A DNA stretch of 64,000 bases from Vandiemenella viatica (GCA_031002005.1 JARYHS010008074.1:283651930-283715929), one strand, 5' to 3'. Shown: positions 43,851 to 55,445, counted from the first letter of the stretch. Translations and numbers: made by a program. Notes: generated by a model from the letters alone, not told the origin.

Positions 43851-44730
43851 GGGTATACCAGGGTGAAACTGGTGGATTTTATAGAAGATCAAGGCTCAGG
43901 GGTGCCTGGTATCCAGAATGTGTTGGCAGGCCAATTCACATTTCTGGGGTTCAGATGGGCATGTGGTTTCTGGGCTTTGATTGTGAGACAGTTATTGTAG
44001 TCTCAAGAGTGGTGAGAGCAGGCATGGAAAGAAAGAGAATGGTTGAGATTTTAGGAGTAAATTGTTTTTCTGTAACCATTAATTCTAATGGATAACTGGT
44101 TTGAAATGGGGCCAATGTAATTTTTATGGCAAGGGAGGCAGGTAATCTGGTACATGGGATGTGGTACAGGTGGTATGGCTTATGAAGGAGTGGGTTTTGC
44201 CAGAGGGAGCTCTATAGGATTTGTATTTGTGCACCAGCATATTTTGAAGTTAGATGGTCTATTGAAGGTATGTAGGGTGTTGTGAGAGGGCGGAATGCAA
44301 TGCATTTCAGGTATAGATCTAAGAATGACTTAACCACAATGTAGGATTTGGTTCAGGAATTCCAGGCCAGGAGAGAACTGGATGAGAAAGACAGGATTGT
44401 GTGTTTTAGGGTGGTGGACAGTTTTTAGTTCAGGATGTCCGTTTGTGGATCAATTTAGTAAATTACAAGATATAAGGGCTTGTCAGGTTGTTGGAGTTCA
44501 GTGCAAGATTCTCGGTTGGAGCATATGACTACCTCCGATTGATAGGCTAGAATGTTTTGCATGATATGGACGGCAGCTATTAAAGTGGAGATACTGTTGC
44601 GGGTTTCATATGGACAGAGGCGCACCAGTTATGTCCAAGAAAGTGATGTTGATAAAAAAAAGTAGGACCAAGTGTAGTTTATGGATTAGACGATGTTCAA
44701 AGACTTTCAGGGATTCAAGGAGGAGGATTT

Positions 44731-44972
44731 GTTTTTTACTTATGGCTTTACACCTTGTCAACATCACGGTCATTAGAGGTGGGATGGAACTGGGAACAAG
44801 GAGTGGGAAGGAATTCGACCATGGACTTTTTGAAGGAAGCATCCCAGCATTCACCTCGAGTGATTTGGGGAAACCATGGAAAATCTAAATCTGGATGCCC
44901 GGACGGGGATTTGAACCAGCATCCTCCCGAATGTGAGGCCAGTGCATTAACCACTCACCCACCATGCTCGGT
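44731..44972 (-). mobile_element. tRNA-derived SINE, copy 7
   Basis: Full-length copy with target duplication AGGAGGATTT at 44,721-44,730 and 44,973-44,982. The head complement (CCACCATGCTCG), B box and body all match copy 1. It is inserted in PLE D between RT and GIY-YIG. Confidence 0.92.
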
Positions 44973-45759
44973 AGGAGGATTTCAACGTGGGTTCCGGACA
45001 TAATAATCACATCTATATATCTAAAATACACAGTGGTTTCTAAAATAAACTTTTGAATAGAAGATTTTTATCTGCCCAGGAAAAGGACGGCATAGGAGGA
45101 TGCAATGTGAGTGGCCATAGTAGTGCCTCGTATCTGAAGGTATACATGCGATTGGAAGGTTAAGAAATTTTTGGTTAGGATGAAATTGGTCAGTAAAGTA
45201 AGGAAGGTAGTGGTATGGAAAATGTGTAAAAGGTGCCTCTCAAGATAATGTACAAGGTCTTCGAGGCCCTGACAATTGGAGATATTGGTGTAAAGTGTAG
45301 TGATTTCTATGGCAACAAGGAAGGAATCTATAGGTAGAGTTGTTGAAACTTTTGACAGATACTTTAAGAAATAGGTGTGGTTTCTGACATATGAAGAAAG
45401 GGCCTGGACGAAAGGTTGTAGGTGTTGGTGAACAACTGCAGAATGTACTCCTTGGGAGACCCATTGGTAGAGACTGGGGGGAATTCACTATTGCCTAGCT
45501 TATGTATCTTGGGAAGAAGATAAAGGGTGGAGGTCAGAGGAGTCTTAGGAGTAAGAAGGGAAATGGAGTTGTGCGAGAGATCTTTCAAGGAACTTTGGAG
45601 TTTGAGGAAAGAACTAGTTTCTAGGCAGATCTTGTTAGTGGTGTCAGTGTTCTGAGGTTGGTAAATCAAGGTGTTGGAAAGATGTCTAAGGGTTTCAGCC
45701 ACGTAATTGTTCTGATCCATGACCACAGTGGTCAAGCCCTATCAACTGAGAGAATTAAT

Positions 45760-45908
45760 GTTTTTTAAACTGCGTAACGTCTCTTAACAGCGAGGTGTTT
45801 AGAGACGGGAAAGGATGGAGGGCAAGGAATGGGGAGGAAGCATCCCGACATTTGCCTGGGGTGATTTGGGAAACCATGGAAAACCCAAATCTGGATGCCC
45901 GGATGGGG
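45760..45908 (-). mobile_element. tRNA-derived SINE, copy 8, 5'-truncated
   Basis: The tail side is intact (GTAACGTCTCTTAACAGCGA) and the body runs to CCCGGATGGGG, where the tRNA head is cut. GAGAATTAA repeats at both sides (near 45,751 and 45,911), giving a probable target duplication. A block of about 50 bp between TGGGGA and the GGAAGCATCC motif is shortened relative to copy 1. Confidence 0.85.
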
Positions 45909-46067
45909 TGGGAGAATTAAGGTGTTTTGAGTTTTGAAAGTTCTATCATGGCCCTCGATTTGGTGTAATACGAATTATTGGTGTTAAAGATTGAATTTAG
46001 GAAGGAATGTAACAAGAGGATAGAGGTGAGGAATTCTTGGAATAGAAGGGCTTTTTTTTCCTTTGAT

Positions 46068-46175
46068 CTTTAAGCCATGGCATTTTGAAGGAAGCATCCC
46101 AGCATGCGACTGGAGTGATTTGGGGAAACCATGGAAAAACAAAACATCCTAAAGAATGCGAGGGCACAGCATTAC
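46068..46175 (-). mobile_element. SINE fragment, copy 9
   Basis: Only the central body (CATTTTGAAGGAAGCATCCC and CCATGGAAAAACAAAA on the plus strand) remains. The head B box is unreadable. Confidence 0.7.
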
Positions 46176-46980
46176 CACTTGGTAATAGGAGAGAGGGATG
46201 AGTTTGGGAGATTGGAGGTGACCCTTACTGAGATGGAGATAAGAGCTGATGAAGGCAAGGTTTCAGGTTATTACACTGGTTTTCACTATTGTCTCTAATA
46301 TTAAAATAATACCACCAGCAGAGGATGTGGCATAATGAAAGAGTGTCCTTAATATGATTAGTCTGATTGAAATATAGGGGAGGGAGAGAAAGCGAGTCCC
46401 TTGGAGAGAAAAGAAAGCCAAGGTTAGGAGAGTGAGGTGAAAGAAAGCATCACAACTAGGATTTTTGATTTTCCAGGATCAGGGCTGGTTTAAGGCTACC
46501 GCAAGAACTGCAGTCGCGGGGGGCCCCAAGCCTTAGGGGGCCCCGCCAAGATCCCCTTCAAAATTTGTCTTTAGTTAACGACAATTTTTCTGATAAACTA
46601 AATAATCTACAAATTTAGAATGTTAACAAGCTTCGTTCACAATAGTCCTAGTGTCGAGAGCACCTTCATTGTTGATCCTATTTTCCCACAAACAGGACAG
46701 ATTTAGTGAATACCACGATTGTCGGCCTTCTCTCGAACCAACGACAATATAGTTTTCCATTTCTGTTCCCGTCGGTTACCAGAAATACCAGAAACGTTTG
46801 CTCACAATTCCTCCTGGTTGTTTGGGATTTCTGCTGTTAATAGAGACAAGCGCGTTCAAATAACAGACCCCAAACGTACCTTGGTTCGGCAAACCAGTCA
46901 GGTGTGAAGCACGAACACAGTTTGTGTGTATATGTCTGGTGGTATCAGAACCTGTGATTTGTTTCGCACAAGAGTGTAGA

Positions 46981-47136
46981 ATGGATCAAAAATACTTGTC
47001 AGGTGCTAAAAAAAGAAAACATAGGTGTGATATCCTAAAAAAAAAGCTGTTGCGGCAAAAGGATTCATTAAATAAATTTTTAAATCGAACTACCAGTGTT
47101 TCTACGAATGTACATTGTGATATAAAAGAATGTAGA
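46981..47136 (+). pseudogene. hAT transposase N-terminal stub
   Basis: Lys/Arg-rich N-terminus beginning MDQKYLSGAKKRKHR, as in hAT-family transposases of the zinc-finger MYM-associated type, then LNKFLNRTT, an LxxFF-like motif. The frame runs into the MITE at 47,154 and then stops having family sequence. Confidence 0.6.
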
Positions 47137-47153
47137 CCGTGTATGTATATATA

Positions 47154-47608
47154 CAGGGTGTTACAAAAAGGTACGGCCAAACTTTCAGGAAACATTCCTC
47201 ACACACAAACAAAGAAAATATGTTATGTGGACATGTGTCCGGAAACGCTTATTTTCAATGTTAGAGCTCATTTTAGTTTCGTTAGTATGTGCTGTGATAC
47301 AATACGCCATTCTCCAGGGCTGCATCAGCGCATCAGGGATTCCATGCGACGGAGGGTGGACGCATGTATCCTCGCTAACGGAGGACATTTTGAACATTTC
47401 CTGTAACAAAGTGTTTGAAGTCACGCTGGTACGTTCTGTTGCTGTGTGTTTCCATTCCATGTTTAATATGATTTGAAGAGAAGTAATAAAATGAGCTCTA
47501 ACATGGAAAGTAAGCATTTCCGGACACATGTCCACATAACATATTTTCTTTGTTTGTGTGTGAGGAATGTTTCCTGAAAGTTTGGCCGTACCTTTTTGTA
47601 ACACCCTG
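47154..47608 (+). mobile_element. Long-TIR nonautonomous Tc1/mariner element (MITE)
   Basis: Inverted ends of about 100-130 bp begin CAGGGTGTTACAAAAAGGTA, with TA at both edges, and include TGTGGACATGTGTCCGGAAA. The core of about 200 bp encodes a plus-strand peptide HQRIRDSMRRRVDACILANG followed by GHFEHFL. This is the usual C-terminus of DD41D-like transposases, so the MITE is a deletion derivative of such an element. Confidence 0.88.
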
Positions 47609-47696
47609 TATACATATATAAAACTAAGGAACGATAGGGAAATATGACCCAACACTTACCACAGATGAAGGTAACTGGGACGACGAACATTGTTAT

Positions 47697-47700
<4 letters not shown>

Positions 47701-47757
<57 letters not shown>
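47701..47757. repeat. (TG)n microsatellite
   Basis: About 28 uninterrupted TG dinucleotides inside the hAT element. Long Cys-Val or His-Thr open frames here are artefacts of the repeat. Confidence 0.95.
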
Positions 47758-47760
<3 letters not shown>

Positions 47761-47954
47761 AAGTATCGAAAATTATCAAAAGTGTAGGCAAATGTACATC
47801 CAGAAAAGCAGTAGGGGGCCCCAAAATCAAACTTCGAAAGGGGGCTCTGAAATACCTTAAGCCGGCCCTGACCAGGAGTAGAAAATGGATAGCAATATGT
47901 ATGATGAGAATGAGTGACGAAAGGTGCGTGATGAGAATGTTGTTTATATGAGAA

Positions 47955-48589
47955 AAGCATGGGGTTTGGAAAAAAGTGGAGGAAAGGTAATATGTTTGTT
48001 GGAGAGAGTGATGAGGGGATGCACGAGAGAAGTAAAGAAATTGGGTTACAAAACTTTGGTCATACCATTGCTCGAATATGGTAGTGTAGTATGGGACCCA
48101 CATTTTGAATATCAAATGCAGGAGTTTGAGAAGATGCAAAGAAGGGCTGCTAGATTTGTTTCTGGAATTTATCGCAGAATGCAATCAGTGACGGATATGA
48201 TAAAGGAGCTGGAATGGGATTCATTGCAAGACAGGAGGAGGATGAGGAGAGTGATGGGAGTGTACAGGGCGTATACTGGCGATGAGGCATGGAAAGATAT
48301 TGCAGTAGGTATGAAAAGTAATTCATGGAAGGGAAAAGATGACCATGACCACAAGCTGGCACTCGATTTCAGGCACAATGGTGTGGGAAGATTTTCTTTT
48401 TTGGGTAAGGGTGTCAGGGATTGGAATGAGTTACCAAGGGGAATGATGAATAACTTACTGAAAACATTAAAAGTATTTAAAGTTGAAATTTCTAGAGGGC
48501 AAATGTAGGTGGGTGCAGTATAGGGGGAAGTTTGGTGTGTAGGGAAATTGCCACTGGAGCGTGTGCTCCATTGAAATTAAATAAAATAA
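47955..48589 (+). mobile_element. LINE 3' end (RT C-terminus), jockey/CR1-like
   Basis: The open stretch to 48,508 reads LVIPLLEYGSVVWDPHFEYQ, then FEKMQRRAARFVSGIY, later FSFLGKGVRDWNELP. This is the conserved C-terminal region of CR1/jockey-type ORF2. An AAATAAAATAAA tail ends at about 48,590. The catalytic RT is absent (5' truncation). The family is different from the LINE at 40,209. A shorter relative lies at 57,735. Confidence 0.85.
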
Positions 48590-48959
48590 ATTTGTGTGGG
48601 TTGAGAAGACGCAGGCCCAAAATCAAATAGCTCTTGCAATGGGAAGACAGTTTGGAGAGATGTTTTTGTGCTTGTTTGATTAGTTTATAGTTCTGATTGC
48701 TAAAAATTGTATGTCGTCGATGAACAATGACAGAAAATACAAAATACAAGGAGAAGGATTTTATGTAAGTAATGAGGTGTGATGAGTGTTGGTGGATTTT
48801 TAGGACATACTGCTGAAGTACTAAGAGGAAGAGTGCTAAGGACTGTTGGAAGAGGAACAAGTGGAATGTAGACCAAAGTCGTGGGTGGCATCTAGACACA
48901 GGAATTTTTAATAGTAACACCATATTGTGGCATACTCTGTGAAAGGCAGTATGGAAGGA

Positions 48960-49540
48960 ACAGAATGAATTTATGAAGGTGGAAAGCATGGAAATGGTAA
49001 AGGGAAAGGTATATGAAAATATATATAATTTACAAGAGAAAATAAAAATGATTAAAATGGAAAATTGATAATAATCTAGATGATAGTAAATCAAAAAGTG
49101 GCCTCGCTGTGAAGAGAAAAACTCATGACTTCACCCTTCTGCTACTTAACCAACTATGAAAAAGCTACACACTCCTGATTGGCCAGACCACTCAAACCTT
49201 CCAGAACAATGAACACAAGCACATTTCAATGCAGCTCTGCTCTAGAATTAAATACGAGGTCACCAGCCAGGGAGCATCGAAAATATTTACTCTGCCCATG
49301 GCAGCTTTCGATTATTATAATTTGAAAACCAGCTGTTCAGCAAATCGACAGAACAAATGTTCTCTCTTTACCTTATGGTGCCCCATTATTTTAAGCTATA
49401 AGCTCAGGAACAGAAAATGAATAGCATGGAAAAAAGTAATGTGAGATTGTATCATGAAAACTTTATTCCTAGGATACCAATAATACATAATTAACTACTA
49501 TGTTATGATATATTGAAACTGATAATGAAACAATGGATCT
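48960..49540. other. Intronic sequence without recognised features
   Basis: Nothing assignable between the N-terminus of PLE D and the 112-bp exon. Confidence 0.4.
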
Positions 49541-49543
49541 TAC

Positions 49544-49655
49544 CTGATTTGTTCTCTCCTTGAACTCTAAACTACCAACACTACAAGTTTTCAGTTTAAA
49601 ATAATCATCTGCAGTTAATTTTATTCTTCCTGCACCAGATCCCAGCAAAGTAGAG
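49544..49655 (-). CDS. Host-gene exon, 112 bp
   Basis: Acceptor TTCAATTACAG and donor AATCAG|GTAAG are good. It takes two bases from the previous exon and ends in phase 0, matching exons on both sides. It encodes STLLGSGAGRIKLTADDYF and KLKTCSVGSLEFKERTNQ. It is acidic/basic mixed, with no known domain recognised. It is the clearest splice-site pair in the window. Confidence 0.72.
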
Positions 49656-49859
49656 CTGTAATTGAAGCATCCAATGTATTAGCGAATAAACAGTTCAATA
49701 ATAAATCTGAAATCACACTAAGGAAAATAAAAAAACAGCTTAATTATGGGAGTAATTTAAATTACAATTTAAATTTACAACTGAAAAAAAGTCAAAGTTT
49801 GTATCACTTCCTAATGTATAAACAAGTAACCTGTTTTACATCATTGTTTAACAAGTTCA

Positions 49860-50120
49860 GCAAAAGCACATAGCATTGCTATTAATTTTTTTGCAAGTGA
49901 AAATAAAAATCGAAGTTTTATGAAAGGCTTAAAAGTAAATTTGGAAACATTGTCAGATATCAATGCAAATAAATTAAGTAAAGCTTTTGAAGATGGACAA
50001 GAAAGTGTTCAGTATGTACCACAATCTCAATGTCAGGAAATATCAATAGAATTTCTTTCCTCCAAGAATAATGACACAAAAAATAACTCCAATGTACTGA
50101 AATGGAAAATTGTCAAATAA
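49860..50120 (+). CDS. Short open frame, unknown, possibly an exon or repeat remnant
   Basis: The plus strand from about 49,897 reads SENKNRSFMKGLKVNLETLS and later DGQESVQYVPQSQCQEISIE, ending at a stop at 50,120. The composition looks protein-like and a TTTTTTTGCAAG acceptor-like site precedes it, but there is no donor and no family match was recognised. It lies in an intron of the minus-strand gene, so it could equally be a fragment of a transposon. Confidence 0.25.
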   Translation, partial: AKAHSIAINFFASENKNRSFMKGLKVNLETLSDINANKLSKAFEDGQESVQYVPQSQCQEISIEFLSSKNNDTKNNSNVLKWKIVK

Positions 50121-50229
50121 ATATATATGTGTAAATAAGCAGTATACTGTTACTGTTCAATAAATAACAAATCATAGTTTAAATGTTCCAGAGAATGACA
50201 AATATATGTGGTGAAAATAAAGGAGGACA

Positions 50230-51900
50230 AGAAAAGCAAAATCCAACACTTAGCATATGTGAAAAACACTAAGAATGAACATCAAAAATATTTCAGTTGT
50301 GAACATTAGAATTAGATGAGACATGGTGTGGAGATTGGAAGTGATCACTTCAAGAAACATCACATGAATGGGGACCAAAGAGAGGGGGGAAAAGCTGGGA
50401 AAATACTGAACTGATAATTAGTGGAAGTGGGTGAACATCACAAAAATATTGAACCATAATCGTATAAATATGAATAAAATAATAAAATTAGCAATTATAT
50501 TTGTATGTGAAGGAATAAAAATTAGTGCTGAATTTACTAGAAGGGAGTTGAGGCCAGGGAAAGTCGTGAACCAAGGATATGTTGGTAAGCTAATTCCCAT
50601 CTGCAGAGTTCACACAGTATTGTTTCCAGGGACAACCCTCACCATAAAACAGTTGCTTAAGTTGCTCAAAATAAGAGCACTAGAATGTGGTTTCATTGAA
50701 TTGTCTAGTTTGCTGGTATAAACTGTTTACCTGTAACCATTCATTCTGATGGAAACTTGGTTAGCAGTGACACCTAGGTATCAAATAGTACAACAAACGG
50801 AAACAAGTTGGTATATGAAGTGTGCTGTGGTGCATGTCACATGTAGAATGATGGGAAAAAAATTTCCCCGTGATCGTATTGCAGTGGATGGTCATAGTGG
50901 AACACATGCTTCAATTTGTGCAGTGGTCTATGAGACAGTGCCAGTTTTGGAAAATCACAAGTTGTGTATTAGTGAAGCAAGAGATTGGGCATCCTACCCG
51001 AGCATGTGCAAGGGGCAGTGTGCAGTATTTTGTGGAGAAGGCTGTGCATTTCTGGGAAGGAATGTAGGAAGTCATACCCATGACGAAGGATTATATTAGT
51101 GAACACTGGACCAGGGGAAAAGTGTGTGATTTATATGGTGCTAAGGTAAGTTTTTAGAGATGTGAGATTGGAATAGTTGTAGGAAAGATGGGCTGTAGCA
51201 CGAGAAATTTGTATCTGTACAAGTTCAGGAAGTCGCAGCAGGAAATGAGAGTTTATCATATGTTTTGTGAGTACCTGGAAAATGATACTTCTCCAATAGG
51301 TTATTAGCTTCAGAACGACGACTTTTTTTTCCCCCTTGGGCTTAACGCCTCATTGACAGCGTGGTCATTAGAGGCGGGATGGGATGGGGGACAAGGAACG
51401 GGAAGGAATTCGGCCATGGCCTGTTTGAAGGAAGCATCCCGGCATTCACCTGGAGTGATCTGGGGAAACCATGGAAAACCCAAATCTGGATGCCCGGACG
51501 GGAATTCGAACTGGAGTCCTCCCGAATGCGAGGCCAGAATGTTAACTGTTCACCCACCACGCTCAGTCAGAATGACTGGTATGGAAGGGATGATAATTGT
51601 CAAAATGTAGGTATTGTAAATTTTAGAGGTAGGCCACCATCAAGAAAGGAAATATGTTTGTGTCAATAAGTTCAGATGCAGTTGGTTTACTGGCTATAAT
51701 TAACGGAACTGAGAGACTAGGAGGTGGTGGACCAGATCATAAATGTATCAACTATGTAACTGAATTGCACACAAGGTTTGAGCGAGATTTTGTTTAGGAT
51801 TTGTTGCTCCAAAGGGTCCAGCAATAGGTTTCCACAGCAATAGGTTTGACTATGGCAGTGCCTGGAAATAAACTTTAGAATTGAAGGTGTCCTAATTTCT
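50230..51900 (-). mobile_element. Penelope-like element E (RT C-terminus and GIY-YIG), decayed
   Basis: The minus strand from 51,900 holds a broken RT C-terminus (antisense of the WFRYID-type region near 51,740), then the linker, then a GIY-YIG remnant near 50,830-50,700 (TANQVSIRMNGYR with a preceding YQL-like block). The 3' end near 50,235 has CTAAGTGTTGGAT, the terminal block of this group. A SINE (51,321-51,566) splits it. Confidence 0.7.
51321..51566 (-). mobile_element. tRNA-derived SINE, copy 10
   Basis: Full-length copy, close to copies 1 and 7. The head complement ends CCACCACGCTCAG and the B-box complement is GGGAATTCGAACTGG. TCAGAACGAC on the left and TCAGAATGAC on the right form an imperfect target duplication. 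Confidence 0.9.
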
Positions 51901-52664
51901 TTTTATTTTTTTTTTGTAATGGAACCTCGTTCCTGAACCAAGCCTATTTCTTTTATAAAACCAAAACAAACTATTCTGCTCCAATAAACTACTCCTAAAA
52001 TACTCCTAACAATTTTCTTTGCTAAGATATGGAAATAGAAACATTGATTTGATATCCAAGTATTTTGGACTACGAAGTAGTAAAATTTTGTCAGTATTTT
52101 GCCCTAAAATAACCAAACCTGAGGATGATAAGTATTATTTCTAAAAAGGTGTTTTTATGTGACGAGCCAGCTTTCTCCCTCAAACTTAAACTTTAAAATG
52201 ATACCTCATTTAACAAGTTTTGCCAAGTTTTTCACTTTGGTAATGTCATAAATTAAAGGAATTTTCTGAAATTCAACCAGTATTTGGCAAAATTATGAAC
52301 AATCAAAGTCACATGTATTAAATAGTTCAGAGTCAAGTTGCTTGCCTTTGCTAACATGGATAAGGAGTGATTACATTACCACTAGGTTGCAGCACAATAT
52401 CTCAAAATTTTTGCACATGCCATGATCAATTTATCACTATGCTATTGATCATGTAACAGTCAACAGTCATTAAATTTTTCTATGTGCCACATAATAAAAA
52501 TTAATAATTTCAAGACAATAAAATGATTGGTCAAACCAACTTGCAGTGCTTTCTGTGGAGGACACTAATTTTTATTGTGATATAAGCTGAATCTCATTGG
52601 CCAGTACTATCACATGACCCCCACTTACATTACTAGTTGTCTCAGTTTTAGCTCAAGTATTAAG
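51900..52664. other. Intronic sequence without recognised features
   Basis: AT-rich sequence with no assignable element. Confidence 0.4.
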
Positions 52665-52666
52665 TA

Positions 52667-53824
52667 CACTGAAGAGCCAAAGAAATTGGTACACCTGCCT
52701 AATATCGTGTAGGGCCCCGCAAGCAACACGACATGGCATGGACTGAACTAATGTTTGAAGTAATGCTGGAGGGAATTGACACCAAGCATCCTGCACCACT
52801 GTCCAGGAATCCGTAAGAGTACGAGGGGCGGAGATCTCTTCCGAACGGCACGTTGCAAGGGATCCCAGATATGCTCAATAATGTTCATGTCTGGGGAGTT
52901 TGGTTGCCAGCGGAGGTGTTTAAACTCAGAAGAGTGGTCCTGGAGACACTCTGTAGCAATTCTGGACATGTGGGGTTTCACATTGCCCTTCTGGAAATGC
53001 AAAAGTCCTTCAGAATGCACAATGGACATGAATGGATGCAGGTGATCAGCCAGGATGAGTATGTACATGTCACTTGTCACAGTTGTATCTAGAAGTATCA
53101 GGGGTCCCATATCACTTCAACTACACACGCCCCACACCATCACAGAGCCTCCACCAGCTTGAACAGTCCCCTGCTGACATGCAGGGTCCATGAATTCATG
53201 AGGTTATCTCCATACCCGTACACATCCATCTGCTCGATACAATTGGAAATGAGACTCCTCAGACCAGGCAACATGTTTCCAATCATCGACAATACTATGT
53301 CGGTGTTGACTGGCCCAGGCGAGGCGTAAAGCTTTGTGTTGTGCACTCAGCAAGGGTACATGAGTAGGCCTTCGGCTCCGTTTCATTGAATGGTTTGCAT
53401 GCTGACACTTAATGGCCCAACATTATAATCTGCAGCAATTTGCATAAGGGTCGCACTTCTGTCATGTTGAAGGATTCTCTTCAGTCGTCGTTGGTCCCAT
53501 TCTTGCAGGATCTTTTTCCGGCCACAGCGATGTCGGATTTCACATATTCACGGTGCACTCGTGAAATGGTCGTACGGGAAAATCCTTACCTCGTCGCTAC
53601 CTCGAAGATGTGTCCCATCTATTGTGCGCCGACTATAACACCACATTCAAACTCACTTAAATCATGATAACCTGCCATTGAAGCAGCAGTAACCGATCTA
53701 ATGCCTGCGCCAGACACCTGTTGTCTTATATAGGCATTGCCGACTGCAGTGCCGTACTCTGAATGTTTACATATCTCTGTGTTTGCATATGCATGCCTAT
53801 ACCAGTTTCTTTGGCTATTCAGTG
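52667..53824 (-). mobile_element. Tc1-like element with decayed transposase
   Basis: Ends start CACTGAAGAGCCAAAGAAAT (right end CACTGAATAGCCAAAGAAAC read inward), with TA at both sides. The minus-strand transposase is in pieces: N-terminal region about 53,700-53,450, middle 53,386-53,140, and C-terminal 53,110-52,748 with ILADHLHPFM, a damaged second Asp region (FQKGNVKPHMS) and WQPNSPDMNIIEHIWD. Two catalytic regions are altered. A different family from the Tc1 at 4,606. Confidence 0.88.
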
Positions 53825-54480
53825 TATTTTGCAAGCCACCATTTTTGAAAGCTCCCATGTTTGACCATTTCTGTTTTACAACCTATTTAGTGAATTTTCT
53901 TGTGTGAAATGGTCATGAAAGAGAATCGATACCTTCACATTCAAGTTTTATGAGAGAGGAGAAAATTTAATTTTGTTTTAAGGACTTGATTAGGAAAGGT
54001 GTATGATATAGATCGGCCATTGTTGTCTCACAAATGGCAATGAACAGCTTTATATTCACACATAAATTGGGGAAATTTTTTAACAACATAAAAGAGAACT
54101 AAGGCAATTTCACTCTAGTGCTAAATCATTACTGAAAGAGCTTTTCATATTTGGGTAGCAAATTTCAATCACTGGTCGTTAATTATTTTCCAGGATCACT
54201 TTAACAGAATTTATTACTTATGTGTAATGTGTGTTGGTTCAAAGCAAATTCCTTATTGAAAATGGAATATTTCTACATAAATTACTGTGTACCTTGATTA
54301 AGTAGATCAAATATGTGTATTTTTTACTTTTATACCCTGCTAGCAACCTTAGCTGCAAGTTTATTATAGTTACTGACAAATCGGATACTGTGCCTGCTTA
54401 ATAACCAACTCCCATCACTTAGGAAGCACAAGACAGGACTTTAAAAGGAACACAATCGTTTCATTAAATAAAGCAACAAA
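53825..54480. other. Intronic sequence without recognised features
   Basis: No coding or repeat family recognised. Confidence 0.4.
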
Positions 54481-54483
54481 CTA

Positions 54484-55430
54484 TTAAAATACATTAGGCA
54501 TCACTATAAATGAGATTAAGATTTTTAAAAGAATGAAGTGAAGCAAGTAAATTAGGAAGCATCTGCTGAAGAGATTGTAGGGGACCACATTTCCAGGCAG
54601 TGTTCCTTGACAGAGTCTGACAGTGGGGGATGGTAGTATGTAAGAAAGTGACTTCAATGGACATAAAAAAGAGGAACAAAGACTCTGTACAGATGTTTGA
54701 GAAAATGGGGGGTATCTTTTCACATCAATGCCCTCTGTTCTCTTTGCTACCACAGAAGAGAGTGACAATTTGGTATGATGAGTTCAAGTGCTCAATACCC
54801 AAATCCATACCCTCCTTCAGTTCAGTTTTTCTTCACATCCACCCAGTTTCCCACCTCTTTCCTGAACTCCATTCCATACTCCAACAGTCTTAGTTCCACT
54901 GAAACCCAAGAAATGGAAGAAATATTCAAGGATAAGATCATCATCATCCCAGCTGACAAGGTCTGAACCAACCTAGTCATCAACTGCGGTGACTACAAAG
55001 CTGAGGTTTTGAGACAGCTCTCTGATACCAGCATCCCACCACCTACTGATCATACTACTTCAATCTAAAGGATTTACATACTTTCTGTCCTTCAAGACTC
55101 TGTACAATGCCTCTCACCAAAAACCATGCACATCCGTAGATCGCAGAATGCCCATACCTTGTACCTTTGTCCCAAGATTAACAACTCCGAAAATTCTATG
55201 TTATTAGATCGTCCATTGAACTGATTTCAGCACATTTAATGCTTTGTTACAAAACCTTTTATTAATAAAAGATCTCCTCACCATGTGTCTCACCTACTTA
55301 CAAAACGGAAGTTCACCACCAAAATATTACACATTCTTCTTGATTGCATTTTTGTGGTCTTCACTAGTCAGCTGCCCTCATTAATGATCAGTGTTGGGAT
55401 TATTTCTCCTACTCTTCCTTATTTTCAATG
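54484..55430. mobile_element. Penelope-like element F in two inverted pieces
   Basis: The plus-strand piece (54,690-55,430) encodes the RT N-terminal half: FLNSIPYSNSLSSTETQEM, KIIIIPADKV, NCGDYKAEVLRQLSDTSIPP and LYLCPKINNSENSM. The piece on the minus strand (54,680-54,490) encodes IEVTFLHTTIPHCQTLS, the RT block that should follow. So the two parts of one RT are joined head to head in opposite orientation. Both are full of stops. Confidence 0.7.
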
Positions 55431-55445
55431 TCTTCTCTCTCATTG

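Larger units (their letters stand above)
46481..47870 (+). mobile_element. hAT-type DNA transposon, internally deleted
   Basis: Ends are inverted repeats starting CAGGGCTGGTTTAAGG (left) and CAGGGCCGGCTTAAGG (right, read inward). The imperfect 8-bp duplications TCCAGGAT and ACCAGGAG flank it. Both ends continue with a GGGGGCCCC-rich block. Inside, 46,981-47,136 encodes MDQKYLSGAKKRKHRCDILK, which resembles the N-terminus of hAT/ZMYM-like transposases. No catalytic domain is present. A MITE (47,154-47,608) and a TG repeat lie in it, and 47,630-47,690 holds a PLE-end-like CCCAACACTTACC block. Confidence 0.82.
43850..48960 (-). mobile_element. Penelope-like element D, broken by at least five insertions
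   Basis: The minus-strand order is preserved across insertions. An N-terminal segment lies at 48,930-48,595 (IPVSRCHPRLWSTFH, QAQKHLSKLSSHCKSYL, parallel to the start of PLE C). An RT segment lies at 45,735-45,250 (TTVVMDQNNYVAETLRHL, LYLLPKIHKLGNSEF). A GIY-YIG remnant lies near 44,180-44,080 (MYQITCLPCHKNYIGPISNQ). Inserted are SINEs at 44,731, 45,760 and possibly 46,068, the hAT element (46,481-47,870), and a LINE tail (47,955-48,589). The coding is heavily frameshifted. Confidence 0.82.

Noticed and set aside
47696..48184. Long His-Thr and Cys-Val open frames
   Set aside because: They are translations of the TG dinucleotide repeat and carry no real coding signal.
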